Shown piece after piece: positions 27,108-36,495 of a stretch of 64,000 nt of DNA. Below the pieces are notes generated by a model. It ran no database searches and was not told the origin of the DNA. It saw only the letters and a program-made list of their open reading frames with translations. The stretch comes from Allobosea sp. (GTDB lineage Bacteria; Pseudomonadota; Alphaproteobacteria; Rhizobiales; Beijerinckiaceae), in the NCBI GenBank assembly GCA_024231975.1, contig JAAEQB010000012.1, positions 62,001 to 126,000 of the forward strand. Reading direction: 5' to 3'. The translations under genes were made by a program, and so were the position numbers. Within the stretch, counting starts at the first letter, position 1; each line of letters begins with the position of its first letter.

Positions 27108-27922
27108 ATGCGGCCGGCGCCGGCACGGGCGCATCCGAGCTTCGTCTGCGGGTCATCTCGGCGCTGGTGCTCGCGGCCGTCATCCTCGGTGTCACCTTGT
27201 TCGGTGGCTGGCCGTTCCGCCTGATCTGGACCGCCGTCGCCGGCCTCGTCGCCTATGAATGGCTCGCCATGGTCAGCCGCAGGAATGCGGTTGCGGTTGG
27301 CATCGGCGTCGGCTTGGCCGGGCTCGTGCTCAGCTTCCTCCCTTTGAGCGGCGCGGCGCTCGCGGGCGTGTCGGCTCTGGCGGGGCTGATCGCCGCGATC
27401 GTGACGACGCAGGCCGGCAATCAGCGCCTGCTCGAAGCCTGCGGCGTCGCCTATGCGCTCTGCTTCGCGCTGGTGACGCCGGCGCTGCGCGAGACGCCCG
27501 AGCTCGGGCTTGCCCTGATCATCTGGACCTTCGCAGTGGTCTGGCTCACCGACATCGCCGCCTATTTCACCGGCCGGGCGCTGGGCGGGCCGAAACTCCT
27601 GCCGAGCGTCAGCCCGAAGAAGACCTGGTCCGGAGCGCTTGGCGGTGCCCTGGCCGGGACCCTGTGCGGGACGGCGGTCTGGGCCTGGTTCTTTCCGGGG
27701 CTGCCGTCGGGCCTTTGGCCGGTGCTCGCAGTCTCGCTCGCCGCCTCCGTCGCGAGCCAGGCCGGCGACCTGTTCGAATCGTCGATCAAGCGGCGCTTCG
27801 GCGCCAAGGATTCGAGCCAGCTGATTCCGGGCCATGGCGGCTTCCTCGACCGGCTCGACGGCTATTGGGCCGTGCTGGTCTTCGCCGGCCTGCTGCTTTA
27901 TCTGGCGCGGCTGGGACACTGA
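27104..27922 (+). CDS. cdsA: phosphatidate cytidylyltransferase
   Basis: Makes CDP-diacylglycerol from phosphatidate and CTP, the precursor of all membrane phospholipids. The 272-residue integral membrane protein has about seven or eight helices. The family signature is present near the C terminus (SSIKRRFGAKDSSQLIPGHG, then GFLDRLDG), as is SPKKTWSG in the middle. Translation probably begins at GTG 27104, overlapping the uppS stop, so it is translationally coupled. dxr follows after eight bases. Confidence 0.95.
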
Positions 27923-27930
27923 TCGATCAG

Positions 27931-29112
27931 ATGCGCCGCACCGTCACCATATTGGGAGCCACCGGCTCCATCGGCCGCTCGACGCGCGCCGTCATCGCCG
28001 AGAATCCGGAGCGATTGCAGGTTGCTGCGCTTGTCGCGGGACGCGATGCGGCGGGGCTGGCACGGATCGCCCGCGAGACCGGCGCGAGCTTCGCCGCGAT
28101 CGCCGATGAAGGGCAGGGCGAGGAGCTTGCGGCAGCGCTGGCCGGCAGCGGCATCCGCCACGGCGCCGGACGCGAGGCGGTGCTCGAGGCGGTCTCGCGC
28201 GACGGCGACATCGTGGTCAGCGCCATTTCGGGAGCGGCCGGGCTGGAGGCGACCTTCGCGGCGCTGACGCCGGGTCGTGTCGTCGCGCTCGCCAACAAGG
28301 AGAGCCTGGTCTGCGCCGGCGCTGCCGTGATGGCGCGAGCGAGCGCAGTCGGCGCCCGCATCCTGCCACTCGATTCCGAGCACAATGCCCTGTTCCAGGT
28401 GCTGGGGGCTGAGCCGATCTCGGCGATCCGGACGATGACACTGACGGCCTCGGGCGGGCCGTTCCGGACCTGGACAGCAGAACAGATCGCCGCGGCCACG
28501 CCCGAGCAGGCGCTCGCCCATCCGAACTATGCGATGGGGGCCAAGATCACGATCGACTCGGCCAGCATGATGAACAAGGGGCTGGAGCTGATCGAAGCCT
28601 CCTTCCTGTTCGGGCTCGGCGCCGGCCAGCTCGAGGTGCTGGTCCATCCGCAGCAGATCGTGCACGGGCTCGTCACCTTCCGCGACGGCTCGGTCAGCGC
28701 CGGCATGGCCGTGCCGGACATGCGCGTCGCGGCCGCCCATTGCCTCGGCGTCGACGGCCGGCTCGATGCGCCGCCAAGTCGCTTTCTCGATCTGGTCGCG
28801 GCCGGGCCGCTCGCCTTCGAGCGCCCCGATCTCGCTCGCTTCCCTGCCCTGCGCCTCGCGATCGCGGCTCTCGCCGAAGGCGGTGCCATCCCGGCCGTGC
28901 TGAACGCGGCCAACGAGATCGCCGTCGAGGCTTTCCTCGACCGGCGCATCGTTTTTCCCGCGATTCCTGCCTTGGTCGAGACCGTATGCGAGCAGCTGGC
29001 GGGGGCCTCGCTATCGCCACCTACCGACGTCACGGAAGCGCTGGCCGTTGACCACGATGCGAGAAATCGGGCCCGCTCGCTCTTGTCCGGAGATCGCTTC
29101 ACTGTCACTTAG
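27931..29112 (+). CDS. dxr: 1-deoxy-D-xylulose 5-phosphate reductoisomerase
   Basis: Second enzyme of the MEP isoprenoid pathway, NADPH-dependent. The 393-residue protein begins TVTILGATGSIGRST (nucleotide-binding loop, residues 4-18), carries ANKESLVCAG, the metal and substrate-binding LDSEHNALFQ, the flexible-loop region LTASGGPFR and KITIDSASMMNKGLELIEA. All are intact. The frame is open far upstream into cdsA, but the ATG at 27931 fits both the family and the eight-base gap after cdsA. It supplies the isopentenyl units used by the neighbouring uppS product. Confidence 0.97.
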   Translation: MRRTVTILGATGSIGRSTRAVIAENPERLQVAALVAGRDAAGLARIARETGASFAAIADEGQGEELAAALAGSGIRHGAGREAVLEAVSRDGDIVVSAISGAAGLEATFAALTPGRVVALANKESLVCAGAAVMARASAVGARILPLDSEHNALFQVLGAEPISAIRTMTLTASGGPFRTWTAEQIAAATPEQALAHPNYAMGAKITIDSASMMNKGLELIEASFLFGLGAGQLEVLVHPQQIVHGLVTFRDGSVSAGMAVPDMRVAAAHCLGVDGRLDAPPSRFLDLVAAGPLAFERPDLARFPALRLAIAALAEGGAIPAVLNAANEIAVEAFLDRRIVFPAIPALVETVCEQLAGASLSPPTDVTEALAVDHDARNRARSLLSGDRFTVT

Positions 29113-29134
29113 TGACTGAAGCTTGGAGAGTTTT

Positions 29135-30283
29135 ATGGATATCGTCGGATCGGTCTGGCACGCGGCGAGCTTCCTGCTGGGCTATCTGCTGCCGTTCCTG
29201 TTCGTCCTCACCCTTGTCGTGTTCGTGCACGAGCTCGGCCATTTCCTGGTCGGGCGCTGGTGCGGCGTCGATGTGAAGACCTTCTCGATCGGATTCGGCC
29301 GCGAGCTGTTCGGCTTCAACGACCGGCACGGCACTCGCTGGCGCTTTGCGGTGATTCCGCTTGGCGGCTACGTCAAGTTCTCGGGCGACGCCGACGCCGC
29401 CAGCTCCACCGACGGCGACGCTCTGGCGGGCATGAGCCGCGAGGAGCGCGAGCGATCCTTCCCGGCGCAGTCGATCGCGGAACGTGCGGCGATCGTCGCC
29501 GCGGGGCCGATCGCCAATTTCCTGCTCGCCATCCTGATCTTCGGCGGAACGGCCTATTTCCTCGGCAAACCTGTGCTGGCGCCTCGCGTCGATGCCGTCA
29601 CGGTCGGCGGGGCCGCGGCACGCGCCGGGCTGCAGTCGGGCGACCTGATCCAGCTGGTCGACGGTCGCGAGGTCAAGAGCTTCGCCGATCTGCAGCGCGC
29701 GATCTCGATCCGGCCAGGCGAAACCTTCCCGATCACGGTCGAGCGTGGCGGTACGGCCGTCGTCCTTTCGGTGACCCCGGACCTGGTCGAGACCTCCTCG
29801 CCGCTGGGCAAGCAGCGGCTCGGGATCATCGGGGTCCAGGCCTCGGCGAAGCCAGAGGACTGGACGACCCAGCATTTCAGCCTGGGCCAATCCGTCATGC
29901 TCGGCCTGAGCGAGACCTGGTTCGTGGTCGAACGGACCTATGACTACGTCGCCAAGCTGATCAAGGGGAAGGAATCGACCGACCAATTGTCGGGGCCGAT
30001 CCGCATTGCCCAGGTCTCGGGCATGGTCGCCTCCAGCGGCGGCCTGCTGGCGCTGATCAATCTGGCGGCGCTGCTCTCGGTCTCGATCGGATTGATGAAC
30101 CTGTTCCCGGTGCCGATGCTGGATGGCGGGCACCTGCTGTTCTATGCGATCGAGGCGGTGCGCGGGAAACCGCTGAGCGAGCGCGCGCAGGAGCTCGGAT
30201 TCCGGGTCGGCCTCGGGCTCGTGCTGATGCTGATGCTGTTCGTGACCTGGAACGATCTCGTCCACGTCCGCTCGCTGCTGTGA
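29135..30283 (+). CDS. rseP: site-2 intramembrane metalloprotease RseP
   Basis: Zinc protease of the inner membrane that cleaves membrane-spanning segments, for instance of anti-sigma factors or left-over signal peptides. The 382-residue protein has HELGH at residues 32-36 inside the first helix, one visible PDZ domain (about 145-215; AARAGLQSGDLIQLVDGREV) and the second catalytic motif NLFPVPMLDGGHL near 325-337. The ATG at 29135 is chosen with GGAGAG nine bases upstream; a TTG at 29123 would be an alternative. Position between dxr and bamA is conserved in proteobacteria and fits a role in envelope quality control. Confidence 0.95.
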   Translation: MDIVGSVWHAASFLLGYLLPFLFVLTLVVFVHELGHFLVGRWCGVDVKTFSIGFGRELFGFNDRHGTRWRFAVIPLGGYVKFSGDADAASSTDGDALAGMSREERERSFPAQSIAERAAIVAAGPIANFLLAILIFGGTAYFLGKPVLAPRVDAVTVGGAAARAGLQSGDLIQLVDGREVKSFADLQRAISIRPGETFPITVERGGTAVVLSVTPDLVETSSPLGKQRLGIIGVQASAKPEDWTTQHFSLGQSVMLGLSETWFVVERTYDYVAKLIKGKESTDQLSGPIRIAQVSGMVASSGGLLALINLAALLSVSIGLMNLFPVPMLDGGHLLFYAIEAVRGKPLSERAQELGFRVGLGLVLMLMLFVTWNDLVHVRSLL

Positions 30284-30586
30284 GCCTCGTGTCAGTCCGG
30301 TGCAAACTAGCTTGCACCAGGCTGACATTATCGGCCCGCAAGGTCTTCCGCGTCGATGGATTGTGGCTTTTTATGGCCTGTTTTCGCAGGCCGAGCTGGA
30401 TTTTCGCGTGGGGCGCGTGACCTACCAGCAACGACCTCCGCAAAAATCTTTTGTTAACGACAATGGCGGTTTGCACCCCGCAGGAAACTTTGTAGAAGCG
30501 TTTGGTCTTCAATGTCGCCAAGCCTCGCCCGTAGCGGGGCTCCCCGTTCGCGGGGTGGTGACCCAAAGAATGGAATAGGCGACCCG
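30284..30586 (+). other. intergenic region upstream of bamA
   Basis: This 303-base gap holds no credible gene. Just after rseP there is an inverted repeat: GGTGCAA (30299-30305) and TTGCACC (30312-30318), flanked by TCAG and CTGA (30292-30295, 30322-30325). It could be an operator or a weak terminator. Shortly before bamA are two small hairpins, CCCGtagCGGG at 30528-30538 and CCCCG-TTCG-CGGGG at 30542-30555. AT-rich DNA around 30430-30500 probably contains the bamA promoter, but I could not fix its elements. Confidence 0.55.
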
Positions 30587-33115
30587 ATGACGTCGACGCT
30601 TCAGAGCCGGTCCTTGCGCATGCGGCTCTCTCGATCAGTCGGACTTGCGGCCGTCATGGTGGCCGTCAGCGGTGGCGTGGTGTTCGCGCAGTCCGTGATT
30701 GTCCAAGGCAACCGTCGTGTCGATGCGGAGACGATCCGCTCCTATGCGACAGGGCAGGGTTCGGGCAACCCGCAGGAGATTCGCCAGAATCTCATGGCGA
30801 CGGGTCTGTTCTCCAATGTTCAGGTCAGCCGCCGCGGCGCGCAGACCGTCGTCTCCGTCCAGGAAAACGACTCGATCAACCGCGTCGCCTTCGAGGGCAA
30901 TCGCCGCCTGAAGAGCGACGTGCTGCTCGGCCAGGTCCAGTCCAAGGCGCGCGGCCCGCTGAGCCAGCAGCTCATCGACGCCGACGTCGAGCGCCTCAAG
31001 GATGTCTATCGCCGCGCCGGCTACGGCCTGGCTACGGTCAGCGGCCGCATCCAGCCGCTGCCGAACGGCCGTTCGGACGTGGTCTTCACTATCTCCGAGA
31101 GCGGCAAGACCGGCATCAAGTCGATCAACTTTACCGGCAACGGCGTCTATTCGTCGTCGCGTCTGCGTGGCTTGATGACCTCGACTGAGTCGAACTTCCT
31201 GAGCTGGATCAAGACATCCGACGTCTATGATCCGGACCGGATCAATTCCGACCTGGAGCTGATTCGCCGCTATTACCTGAAGAACGGCTATGCCGACTTC
31301 CGCGTCGTCTCGAGCGATGCGCGCTTCGACGATGCGGCTGGCGGCTGGGTCGTCGACGTCACGGTCGATGAAGGGCCGCAATACAAGGTCGGCAACGTCT
31401 CGGTCGATTCCCGGCTGCGCGATGTCGATCCGGCCGCGCTCCAGTCGCTCGTAAACACCTCCGCCGGCGACACCTACAACGCCGAGGCCGTCGAGCGCTC
31501 GCTGGTCACCCTGACCACCGAGGTCGCGAAGCGCGGCTATGCCTTCGCGCAGGTTCGTCCGCGCGGCGAGCGTGATGCGTCCGGCCAACAGATCGGCATC
31601 ACCTATGTGGTCGAGGAAGGTCCGCGGGTCTATGTCGAGCGCATCAATGTGCGCGGCAACACCCGGACCCGCGACTATGTCGTCCGTCGCGAGCTCGATC
31701 TCGGCGAAGGCGATGCCTACAACAAGGTCTTCATCGACCGCGCCGAGCGTCGCCTGAACAATCTCGGCTTCTTCAACAAGGTCCGCATCACGAACGAGCC
31801 GGGCAGCGCGCCCGACCGCGTGGTCGTCAACATCGACGTCGAGGACAAGGCGACCGGTTCGTTCTCGATCGCGGGCGGCTACTCGACCTCGGACGGCATC
31901 ATCGGCGAAGTCTCGCTGTCGGAGTCGAACTTCCTCGGTCGCGGCCAGTTCGTCCGTATCGCCGGCACGATGGGCCAGCGTACACAGGGCATCGACTTCT
32001 CGTTCACCGAGCCGTATTTCCTCGGCCATCGGATCGCAGCGGGCTTCGACCTGTTCTCGAAGTTCAACGACAACACCAATATCGGCTATTTCGAAAGTCG
32101 GGTGACTGGCGGCCAGGTCCGCTTCTCCTTCCCGATCACGGAAGAGTTCTCGATCACGCCGCGCTATTCGATCTACACGACCGAGATCAAGATCCCGAAC
32201 ACCTATTCGAAGCCGTATAACGACTGTACCTTCCCGCTCGACGGCATCACGCCCGGAACGCCTGCCGGATCGGCTGCCTCGCAGACCTTCAACTGCTTGA
32301 CGAACGGCGAAGCGACGGTCGCGGTCAAGGAGGCTCAGGGCACGACCCTGACCTCGCTGGTCGGCCTGAACTTCAACTACAACTCGCTCGACAACTACCA
32401 GAATCCGCGCAACGGCTTCGTCGCCGAGATCAAGCCGGAGTTCGCGGGCGTCGGCGGCGACTCGAAGTTCCTGCGCGTCAGCGCCGATGCGCGGTACTAC
32501 AAGGAGTTCCTCGAGGACTTCGTCGGTATCGCCCGCATCCAGGGCGGTCACGTCCAGGCGACGAGCGGCGATCTGCGCATGATCGACCACTACTTCCTTG
32601 GACCGACTCTGGTGCGCGGCTTTGCGCCGTCCGGCATCGGCCCGCGCGACGTGTCGAACGATCCGACCGCGAACGCGCTCGGCGGAACCACCTATTTCGG
32701 CGGTTCGCTCGAAGTGCAGTTCCCGATCTTCGGCCTGCCGCGCGATCTCGGCCTGAAGGGCGCGGTCTTCGCCGACGCGGGCACGCTGTTCAACTACGAC
32801 GGTGGCTCGAAGAGCATCACCAACGGCGCGTTCCTCGGCTGCCCGGCTGGCTCCGAGGCGCGGCAGTTCAACGTCGTGACCAACTCGCTCTATCAGAACA
32901 ATGTCGCCTGCGTGCGTGACAAGAACGTCATCCGCTCGTCGGTCGGCGTGAGCTTGCTCTGGCAATCGCCGCTCGGCCCGATCCGCTTCGACTACGCCTA
33001 TGCGCTGTCGAAGGACGACGGCCAGATCGGGACTGATCCGCGCACCGGTATCACTGGCCGGTACGGCGGCGACCGGGTCCAGGCCTTCCGCTTCTCGGGC
33101 GGCGCCCGCTTCTGA
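30587..33115 (+). CDS. bamA: outer membrane protein assembly factor BamA
   Basis: Omp85-type central component of the BAM complex that folds beta-barrel proteins into the outer membrane. The 842-residue precursor has a signal peptide (cleavage probably after VVFA, near residue 34), five POTRA domains up to about residue 435, and a C-terminal barrel with the conserved LVRGF motif (GPTLVRGFAP) and a terminal Phe (GGARF) as the assembly signal. Near-complete match to alphaproteobacterial BamA in length. The ATG at 30587 is followed by a basic signal N terminus; the open frame upstream at 30512 has no signal-like character. It heads the envelope group bamA-lpxD-fabZ-lpxA-lpxI-lpxB. Confidence 0.97.
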   Translation: MTSTLQSRSLRMRLSRSVGLAAVMVAVSGGVVFAQSVIVQGNRRVDAETIRSYATGQGSGNPQEIRQNLMATGLFSNVQVSRRGAQTVVSVQENDSINRVAFEGNRRLKSDVLLGQVQSKARGPLSQQLIDADVERLKDVYRRAGYGLATVSGRIQPLPNGRSDVVFTISESGKTGIKSINFTGNGVYSSSRLRGLMTSTESNFLSWIKTSDVYDPDRINSDLELIRRYYLKNGYADFRVVSSDARFDDAAGGWVVDVTVDEGPQYKVGNVSVDSRLRDVDPAALQSLVNTSAGDTYNAEAVERSLVTLTTEVAKRGYAFAQVRPRGERDASGQQIGITYVVEEGPRVYVERINVRGNTRTRDYVVRRELDLGEGDAYNKVFIDRAERRLNNLGFFNKVRITNEPGSAPDRVVVNIDVEDKATGSFSIAGGYSTSDGIIGEVSLSESNFLGRGQFVRIAGTMGQRTQGIDFSFTEPYFLGHRIAAGFDLFSKFNDNTNIGYFESRVTGGQVRFSFPITEEFSITPRYSIYTTEIKIPNTYSKPYNDCTFPLDGITPGTPAGSAASQTFNCLTNGEATVAVKEAQGTTLTSLVGLNFNYNSLDNYQNPRNGFVAEIKPEFAGVGGDSKFLRVSADARYYKEFLEDFVGIARIQGGHVQATSGDLRMIDHYFLGPTLVRGFAPSGIGPRDVSNDPTANALGGTTYFGGSLEVQFPIFGLPRDLGLKGAVFADAGTLFNYDGGSKSITNGAFLGCPAGSEARQFNVVTNSLYQNNVACVRDKNVIRSSVGVSLLWQSPLGPIRFDYAYALSKDDGQIGTDPRTGITGRYGGDRVQAFRFSGGARF

Positions 33116-33154
33116 CCGGCGGGGCGCTTCCCGCGCCCCGCAACGGACCATCTT

Positions 33155-34219
33155 ATGGCAGATCCCAGTTTCTTTCCGATCGCGACCTCGCTGTCCTTCA
33201 GCGAGGTCGCTTCCTTGTCGGGTGTCGCCTTGCCCGAAGGCGTCGACCCCGAGCGCCGGATCGAGGGCGTTGCGCCGCTCGAAACCGCTGGCGGCGGTGA
33301 CGCCGCCTATATGGACAATCCCAAATATGTCGCGGCCTTGGCGGGGACGACGGCGGCGCTCTGCTTCGTTTCGTCGCGCTTCGCCGAGCGCGTGCCGGCC
33401 GGCACCGTCGCGCTGGTCACGCCTGCGCCCTATCATGCCTTCGCCAAGCTGCTGTCGACCTTCCATCCGCAGGCACTGCGGCCGGGCTCGATGTTCGGCT
33501 CGGCCGGCGTCGCCCCTGGCGCCTTCGTGCATGCGACGGCAAGGCTCGAAGCCGATGTCACGGTCGATCCCGGCGCGGTGATCGGGCCGGGCGCGGAGGT
33601 CGGCGCCGGCACGGTGATCGGGCCCAATGCCGTGATCGGTCCGCAGGTGCGGATCGGGCGGCACTGTGCGGTCGGCGCCGGCTCGACGCTGCAGGCGGCC
33701 TTGATCGGCAACCGCGTCATCATCCATCCCGGCGTGCGGATCGGCCAGGACGGCTTCGGCTTCGCCATGGGGCCGAAAGGGCATATGAAGGTGCCGCAGG
33801 TCGGCCGCGTCATCATCCAGGACGACGTCGAGATCGGCGCCAACACGACGATCGATCGCGGCGCCAGCCGCGACACGGTGATCGGCGAGGGCAGCAAGAT
33901 CGATAACCTCGTGCAGATCGGCCATAACTGCGTGGTCGGCCGGCACTGTGTGATCTGCGCCCAGGTCGGTATGGCGGGCTCGAGCACGCTCGAGGATTTC
34001 GCCGTGCTCGGCGGGCAGGTCGGTCTGGCGGGCCATCTCACCATCGGCATGGGCGCGCAGATCGCGGCGCAAAGCGGCGTCGCCGGCGATGTCCCGCGCG
34101 GGGCGCGCTATGGCGGCTACCCGGCGCAGCCGGCCTTGAGCTGGGCACGCGAGGCTGCCTTGCTCAAGCAACTCGTGGCCAAGCGCGGCAAAGGGCCGAG
34201 TGGCGGCGAAAACGCTTGA
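33155..34219 (+). CDS. lpxD: UDP-3-O-acylglucosamine N-acyltransferase LpxD
   Basis: Third step of lipid A synthesis: adds a hydroxyacyl chain to the 2-amino group of UDP-3-O-acylglucosamine, using acyl-ACP. The 354-residue protein has the N-terminal uridine-binding domain (about 1-105, with PKYVAAL) and a long left-handed beta helix of hexapeptide repeats (VIGPGAEVGAGTVIGPNAVI and on). The catalytic-histidine segment QIGHNCVVGRHC is present near residue 255. Length is normal. It lies 39 bases after bamA. Confidence 0.96.
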   Translation: MADPSFFPIATSLSFSEVASLSGVALPEGVDPERRIEGVAPLETAGGGDAAYMDNPKYVAALAGTTAALCFVSSRFAERVPAGTVALVTPAPYHAFAKLLSTFHPQALRPGSMFGSAGVAPGAFVHATARLEADVTVDPGAVIGPGAEVGAGTVIGPNAVIGPQVRIGRHCAVGAGSTLQAALIGNRVIIHPGVRIGQDGFGFAMGPKGHMKVPQVGRVIIQDDVEIGANTTIDRGASRDTVIGEGSKIDNLVQIGHNCVVGRHCVICAQVGMAGSSTLEDFAVLGGQVGLAGHLTIGMGAQIAAQSGVAGDVPRGARYGGYPAQPALSWAREAALLKQLVAKRGKGPSGGENA

Positions 34220-34308
34220 TCTCACGCCGACTTCCGGCAAAAGCAGCTTTACATGACAGGTGACGTGCTTCGGCGCGGGGCGCAGGGCGTTCGAGGAGAA
34301 ACGACACG

Positions 34309-34767
34309 ATGACGGATGCGACGAAAGCGCTCGGCGTGGCCGATATCCAGAAGATCATGGCCTGCATCCCGCATCGCTATCCGTTCCTGCTGGTCGACAA
34401 GGTCGTCGAGATCGATGGGGACGCGTCCGGCGTCGGCATCAAGAACGTCACCTTCAACGAACCGCAGTTCACCGGGCATTTCCCCGGCCGCCCGGTCTTC
34501 CCTGGCGTTCTAATGATCGAGGCGATGGCGCAGACGGCGGGCGTGCTCGTCGTCAGCGCGCGCGGCAATGACGATCTGGCCGTGACCACCGTGCTGTTCA
34601 CGACGATCGACAAGGCGAAGTTCCGCAAGCCGGTCGTCCCCGGCGACACGCTGCGCTTCCACCTCACCAAGCTGGCGCACAAGCGTAATATCTGGTTCTA
34701 CCGCGGCGAGGCCAGGGTCGACGGCGTGCTCGTCGCCGAGGCCGAGCTCTCGGCCATGGTCGTCTGA
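34309..34767 (+). CDS. fabZ: 3-hydroxyacyl-ACP dehydratase FabZ
   Basis: Dehydrates 3-hydroxyacyl-ACP to trans-2-enoyl-ACP in fatty-acid elongation and so competes with LpxA/LpxD for hydroxyacyl-ACP. The 152-residue hot-dog-fold protein shows PHRYPFLLVD (21-30), the catalytic His57 in FTGHFPGRPVFPGVL and Glu71 in MIEAMAQ. The ribosome-binding site is GAGGAGAAACGAC. Its setting between lpxD and lpxA is the classic arrangement that balances phospholipid and lipid A synthesis. Confidence 0.97.
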   Translation: MTDATKALGVADIQKIMACIPHRYPFLLVDKVVEIDGDASGVGIKNVTFNEPQFTGHFPGRPVFPGVLMIEAMAQTAGVLVVSARGNDDLAVTTVLFTTIDKAKFRKPVVPGDTLRFHLTKLAHKRNIWFYRGEARVDGVLVAEAELSAMVV

Positions 34768-34819
34768 ACGGGCAGCTACGATGCATGCTCCCGTTCCCGG
34801 CCAGACGCAGGACTCCGAC

Positions 34820-35629
34820 ATGAACACTTCGATCCACCCGATGGCGATCGTCGACCCGTCTGCCAAGCTGGGAGCAGGCGTCAAGATCGGCCCGTTCTGC
34901 ACGGTCGGTCCCGATGTCGCCCTCGGCGACGGCGTCGAGCTGATCAGCCACGTCGTCGTTGCCGGGCGCACGACGATCGGACCACGCACCAAGATCTATC
35001 CCTTCGCCTCGATCGGCCACCCGCCGCAGGATCTGAAGTACAAGGGCGAGCTGTCGACGCTGGCGATCGGCGCCGATTGCGTGATCCGCGAAGGCGTGAC
35101 GATGAATCCAGGCACCGAGGGCGGCGGCATGAAGACCGTCGTCGGCGATCGCGGCCTGTTCCTGGCCAACTCGCATGTCGGTCATGACAGCGTGATCGGC
35201 AACAACGTCATCTTCTCCAACAACGTCATGTGCGCGGGGCACGTCACGGTCGGCGATTTCGTCATCGTCAGCGGCGGCACCGGTCTGCAGCAGTTCGTCC
35301 GGATCGGTGATCATGCCTTCATCGGCGGCGGTTCGGGCGTCCTGCTCGACGTCATCCCGTTCGGCATGGTGCGCGACAACCCGGCCCATCTCGCCGGTCT
35401 CAACCTCGTCGGCCTGAAGCGCCGCGGCTTCTCGCGCGAGCAGATCCACGAGCTTCGCCGGGCGTATCGCCTGCTCTTCGCCGACGAAGGCACGCTCTCG
35501 GAGCGCGTCGAAGACGTCGCTGCCGAATTCGCCGAACACCCGCTGATCCACGAGATCCTCGATTTCATCCGCGCTGGCGGCGATCGGGGGATTTCGGTGC
35601 CGCGCGACGTCAACGCGCCCGAACGGTGA
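34820..35629 (+). CDS. lpxA: UDP-N-acetylglucosamine O-acyltransferase LpxA
   Basis: First enzyme of lipid A synthesis: transfers a 3-hydroxyacyl chain from ACP to UDP-GlcNAc. The 269-residue protein is a hexapeptide-repeat beta helix (IHPMAIVDPSAKLGAGVKIG at the start), with GHPPQDLKY, NPGTEGGGMKT, the catalytic-histidine region NSHVGHDSVIGNN at about 116-128, and a C-terminal helical part (GFSREQIHELRRAYRLLF). The ATG at 34820 follows GCAGGACT; an ATG 39 bases upstream is less likely. The stop overlaps the GTG of lpxI. Confidence 0.97.
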   Translation: MNTSIHPMAIVDPSAKLGAGVKIGPFCTVGPDVALGDGVELISHVVVAGRTTIGPRTKIYPFASIGHPPQDLKYKGELSTLAIGADCVIREGVTMNPGTEGGGMKTVVGDRGLFLANSHVGHDSVIGNNVIFSNNVMCAGHVTVGDFVIVSGGTGLQQFVRIGDHAFIGGGSGVLLDVIPFGMVRDNPAHLAGLNLVGLKRRGFSREQIHELRRAYRLLFADEGTLSERVEDVAAEFAEHPLIHEILDFIRAGGDRGISVPRDVNAPER

Positions 35630-36495
35630 GCACAAAGGCGGCCGATGCGGCAGGACGGCCGCAGGGGCGGCGTATCGCCGTCCTGGCCGGCCGCGGCGAT
35701 TATCCGGTGCGGGTTGCGGGCGCGGCCGCGGCGCAGGGCGCCAGCGTCTATGTCGCCGTGCTCTCCGGCGCGGGCGATCCGGCCGATTATGCCGCCTATG
35801 AGGCCAAGGAATATCGTCTTGGCCAGCTCGGGCGTTTCCTCGATGAGATCAAGCGTCGCGAGATCGACGAGATCGTCATGGTCGGCGCCTTGCCGCGGCC
35901 GAGCTTTGGCTCGCTGGCGCCGGAATTGTCGACCCTGAAATACCTGCCTCATTTCGCCCGTGCCTTCCAGGGCGGCGACGATCATCTGCTGCGCGGCGTC
36001 GTCAGCTTCTTCGAGGGCCAGGGGCTGCGCGTGCTCGGGCCGGCTGATCTCGCGCCCGATCTCGTCGCGCCGATTGGAGCACTCGGGCGTCACAAGCCTT
36101 CTGCCGTCGCGCGCGAGGCGATCGCGACCGGGTTCAACCTGCTTGCGGCACTCTCGCCCTTCGACATCGGCCAAGCGGCGATCATCGCCGATCATCGCGT
36201 CGTCGCCGTCGAGGCGGCGGAAGGAACCGATGCGATGATCGACCGCGTCGCCGGCCTCGTCCAATCGGGGCGCCTCAAGCCGGGCAAGGGCGACGGCGTG
36301 CTGGTCAAGGCGCCCAAGCTCGGGCAGGACCTCAGGGTCGACATGCCGGCGATCGGCCCGGAGACGGTGGCGCGCGTCGCCGCCGCCGGCCTTGCCGGCA
36401 TCGCGGTCAAGGCCGGCAGCGTGCTGATCGGCGATCGCGAGCGGCTGGCGACGCTGGCGGATACTTCCGGCCTGTTCATCGAGGGGGTGGCGTGA
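35626..36495 (+). CDS. lpxI: UDP-2,3-diacylglucosamine diphosphatase LpxI
   Basis: Hydrolyses UDP-2,3-diacylglucosamine to lipid X and UMP, the fourth step of lipid A synthesis; LpxI (formerly DUF1009) replaces LpxH in alphaproteobacteria. The 289-residue protein has IAVLAGRGDYPVRVA near the N terminus, the conserved VMVGALPRPSF, FQGGDDHLLRG, and VAVEAAEGTDAMIDRV in the C-terminal catalytic domain, followed by LVKAPKLGQDLRVDMPAIGP. It begins with GTG overlapping the lpxA stop and ends overlapping the lpxB GTG, so lpxA-lpxI-lpxB are translationally coupled. Confidence 0.95.
   Translation: MSTKAADAAGRPQGRRIAVLAGRGDYPVRVAGAAAAQGASVYVAVLSGAGDPADYAAYEAKEYRLGQLGRFLDEIKRREIDEIVMVGALPRPSFGSLAPELSTLKYLPHFARAFQGGDDHLLRGVVSFFEGQGLRVLGPADLAPDLVAPIGALGRHKPSAVAREAIATGFNLLAALSPFDIGQAAIIADHRVVAVEAAEGTDAMIDRVAGLVQSGRLKPGKGDGVLVKAPKLGQDLRVDMPAIGPETVARVAAAGLAGIAVKAGSVLIGDRERLATLADTSGLFIEGVA

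Noticed and set aside
30635..34240. A 1201-codon open frame on the minus strand opposite bamA and lpxD
   Set aside because: It is the antisense image of two well-recognised genes; its translation is rich in Arg, Asp and Ala without any domain, as expected from high-GC codon bias. The same holds for long antisense frames opposite dnaE, tssM and tssL.
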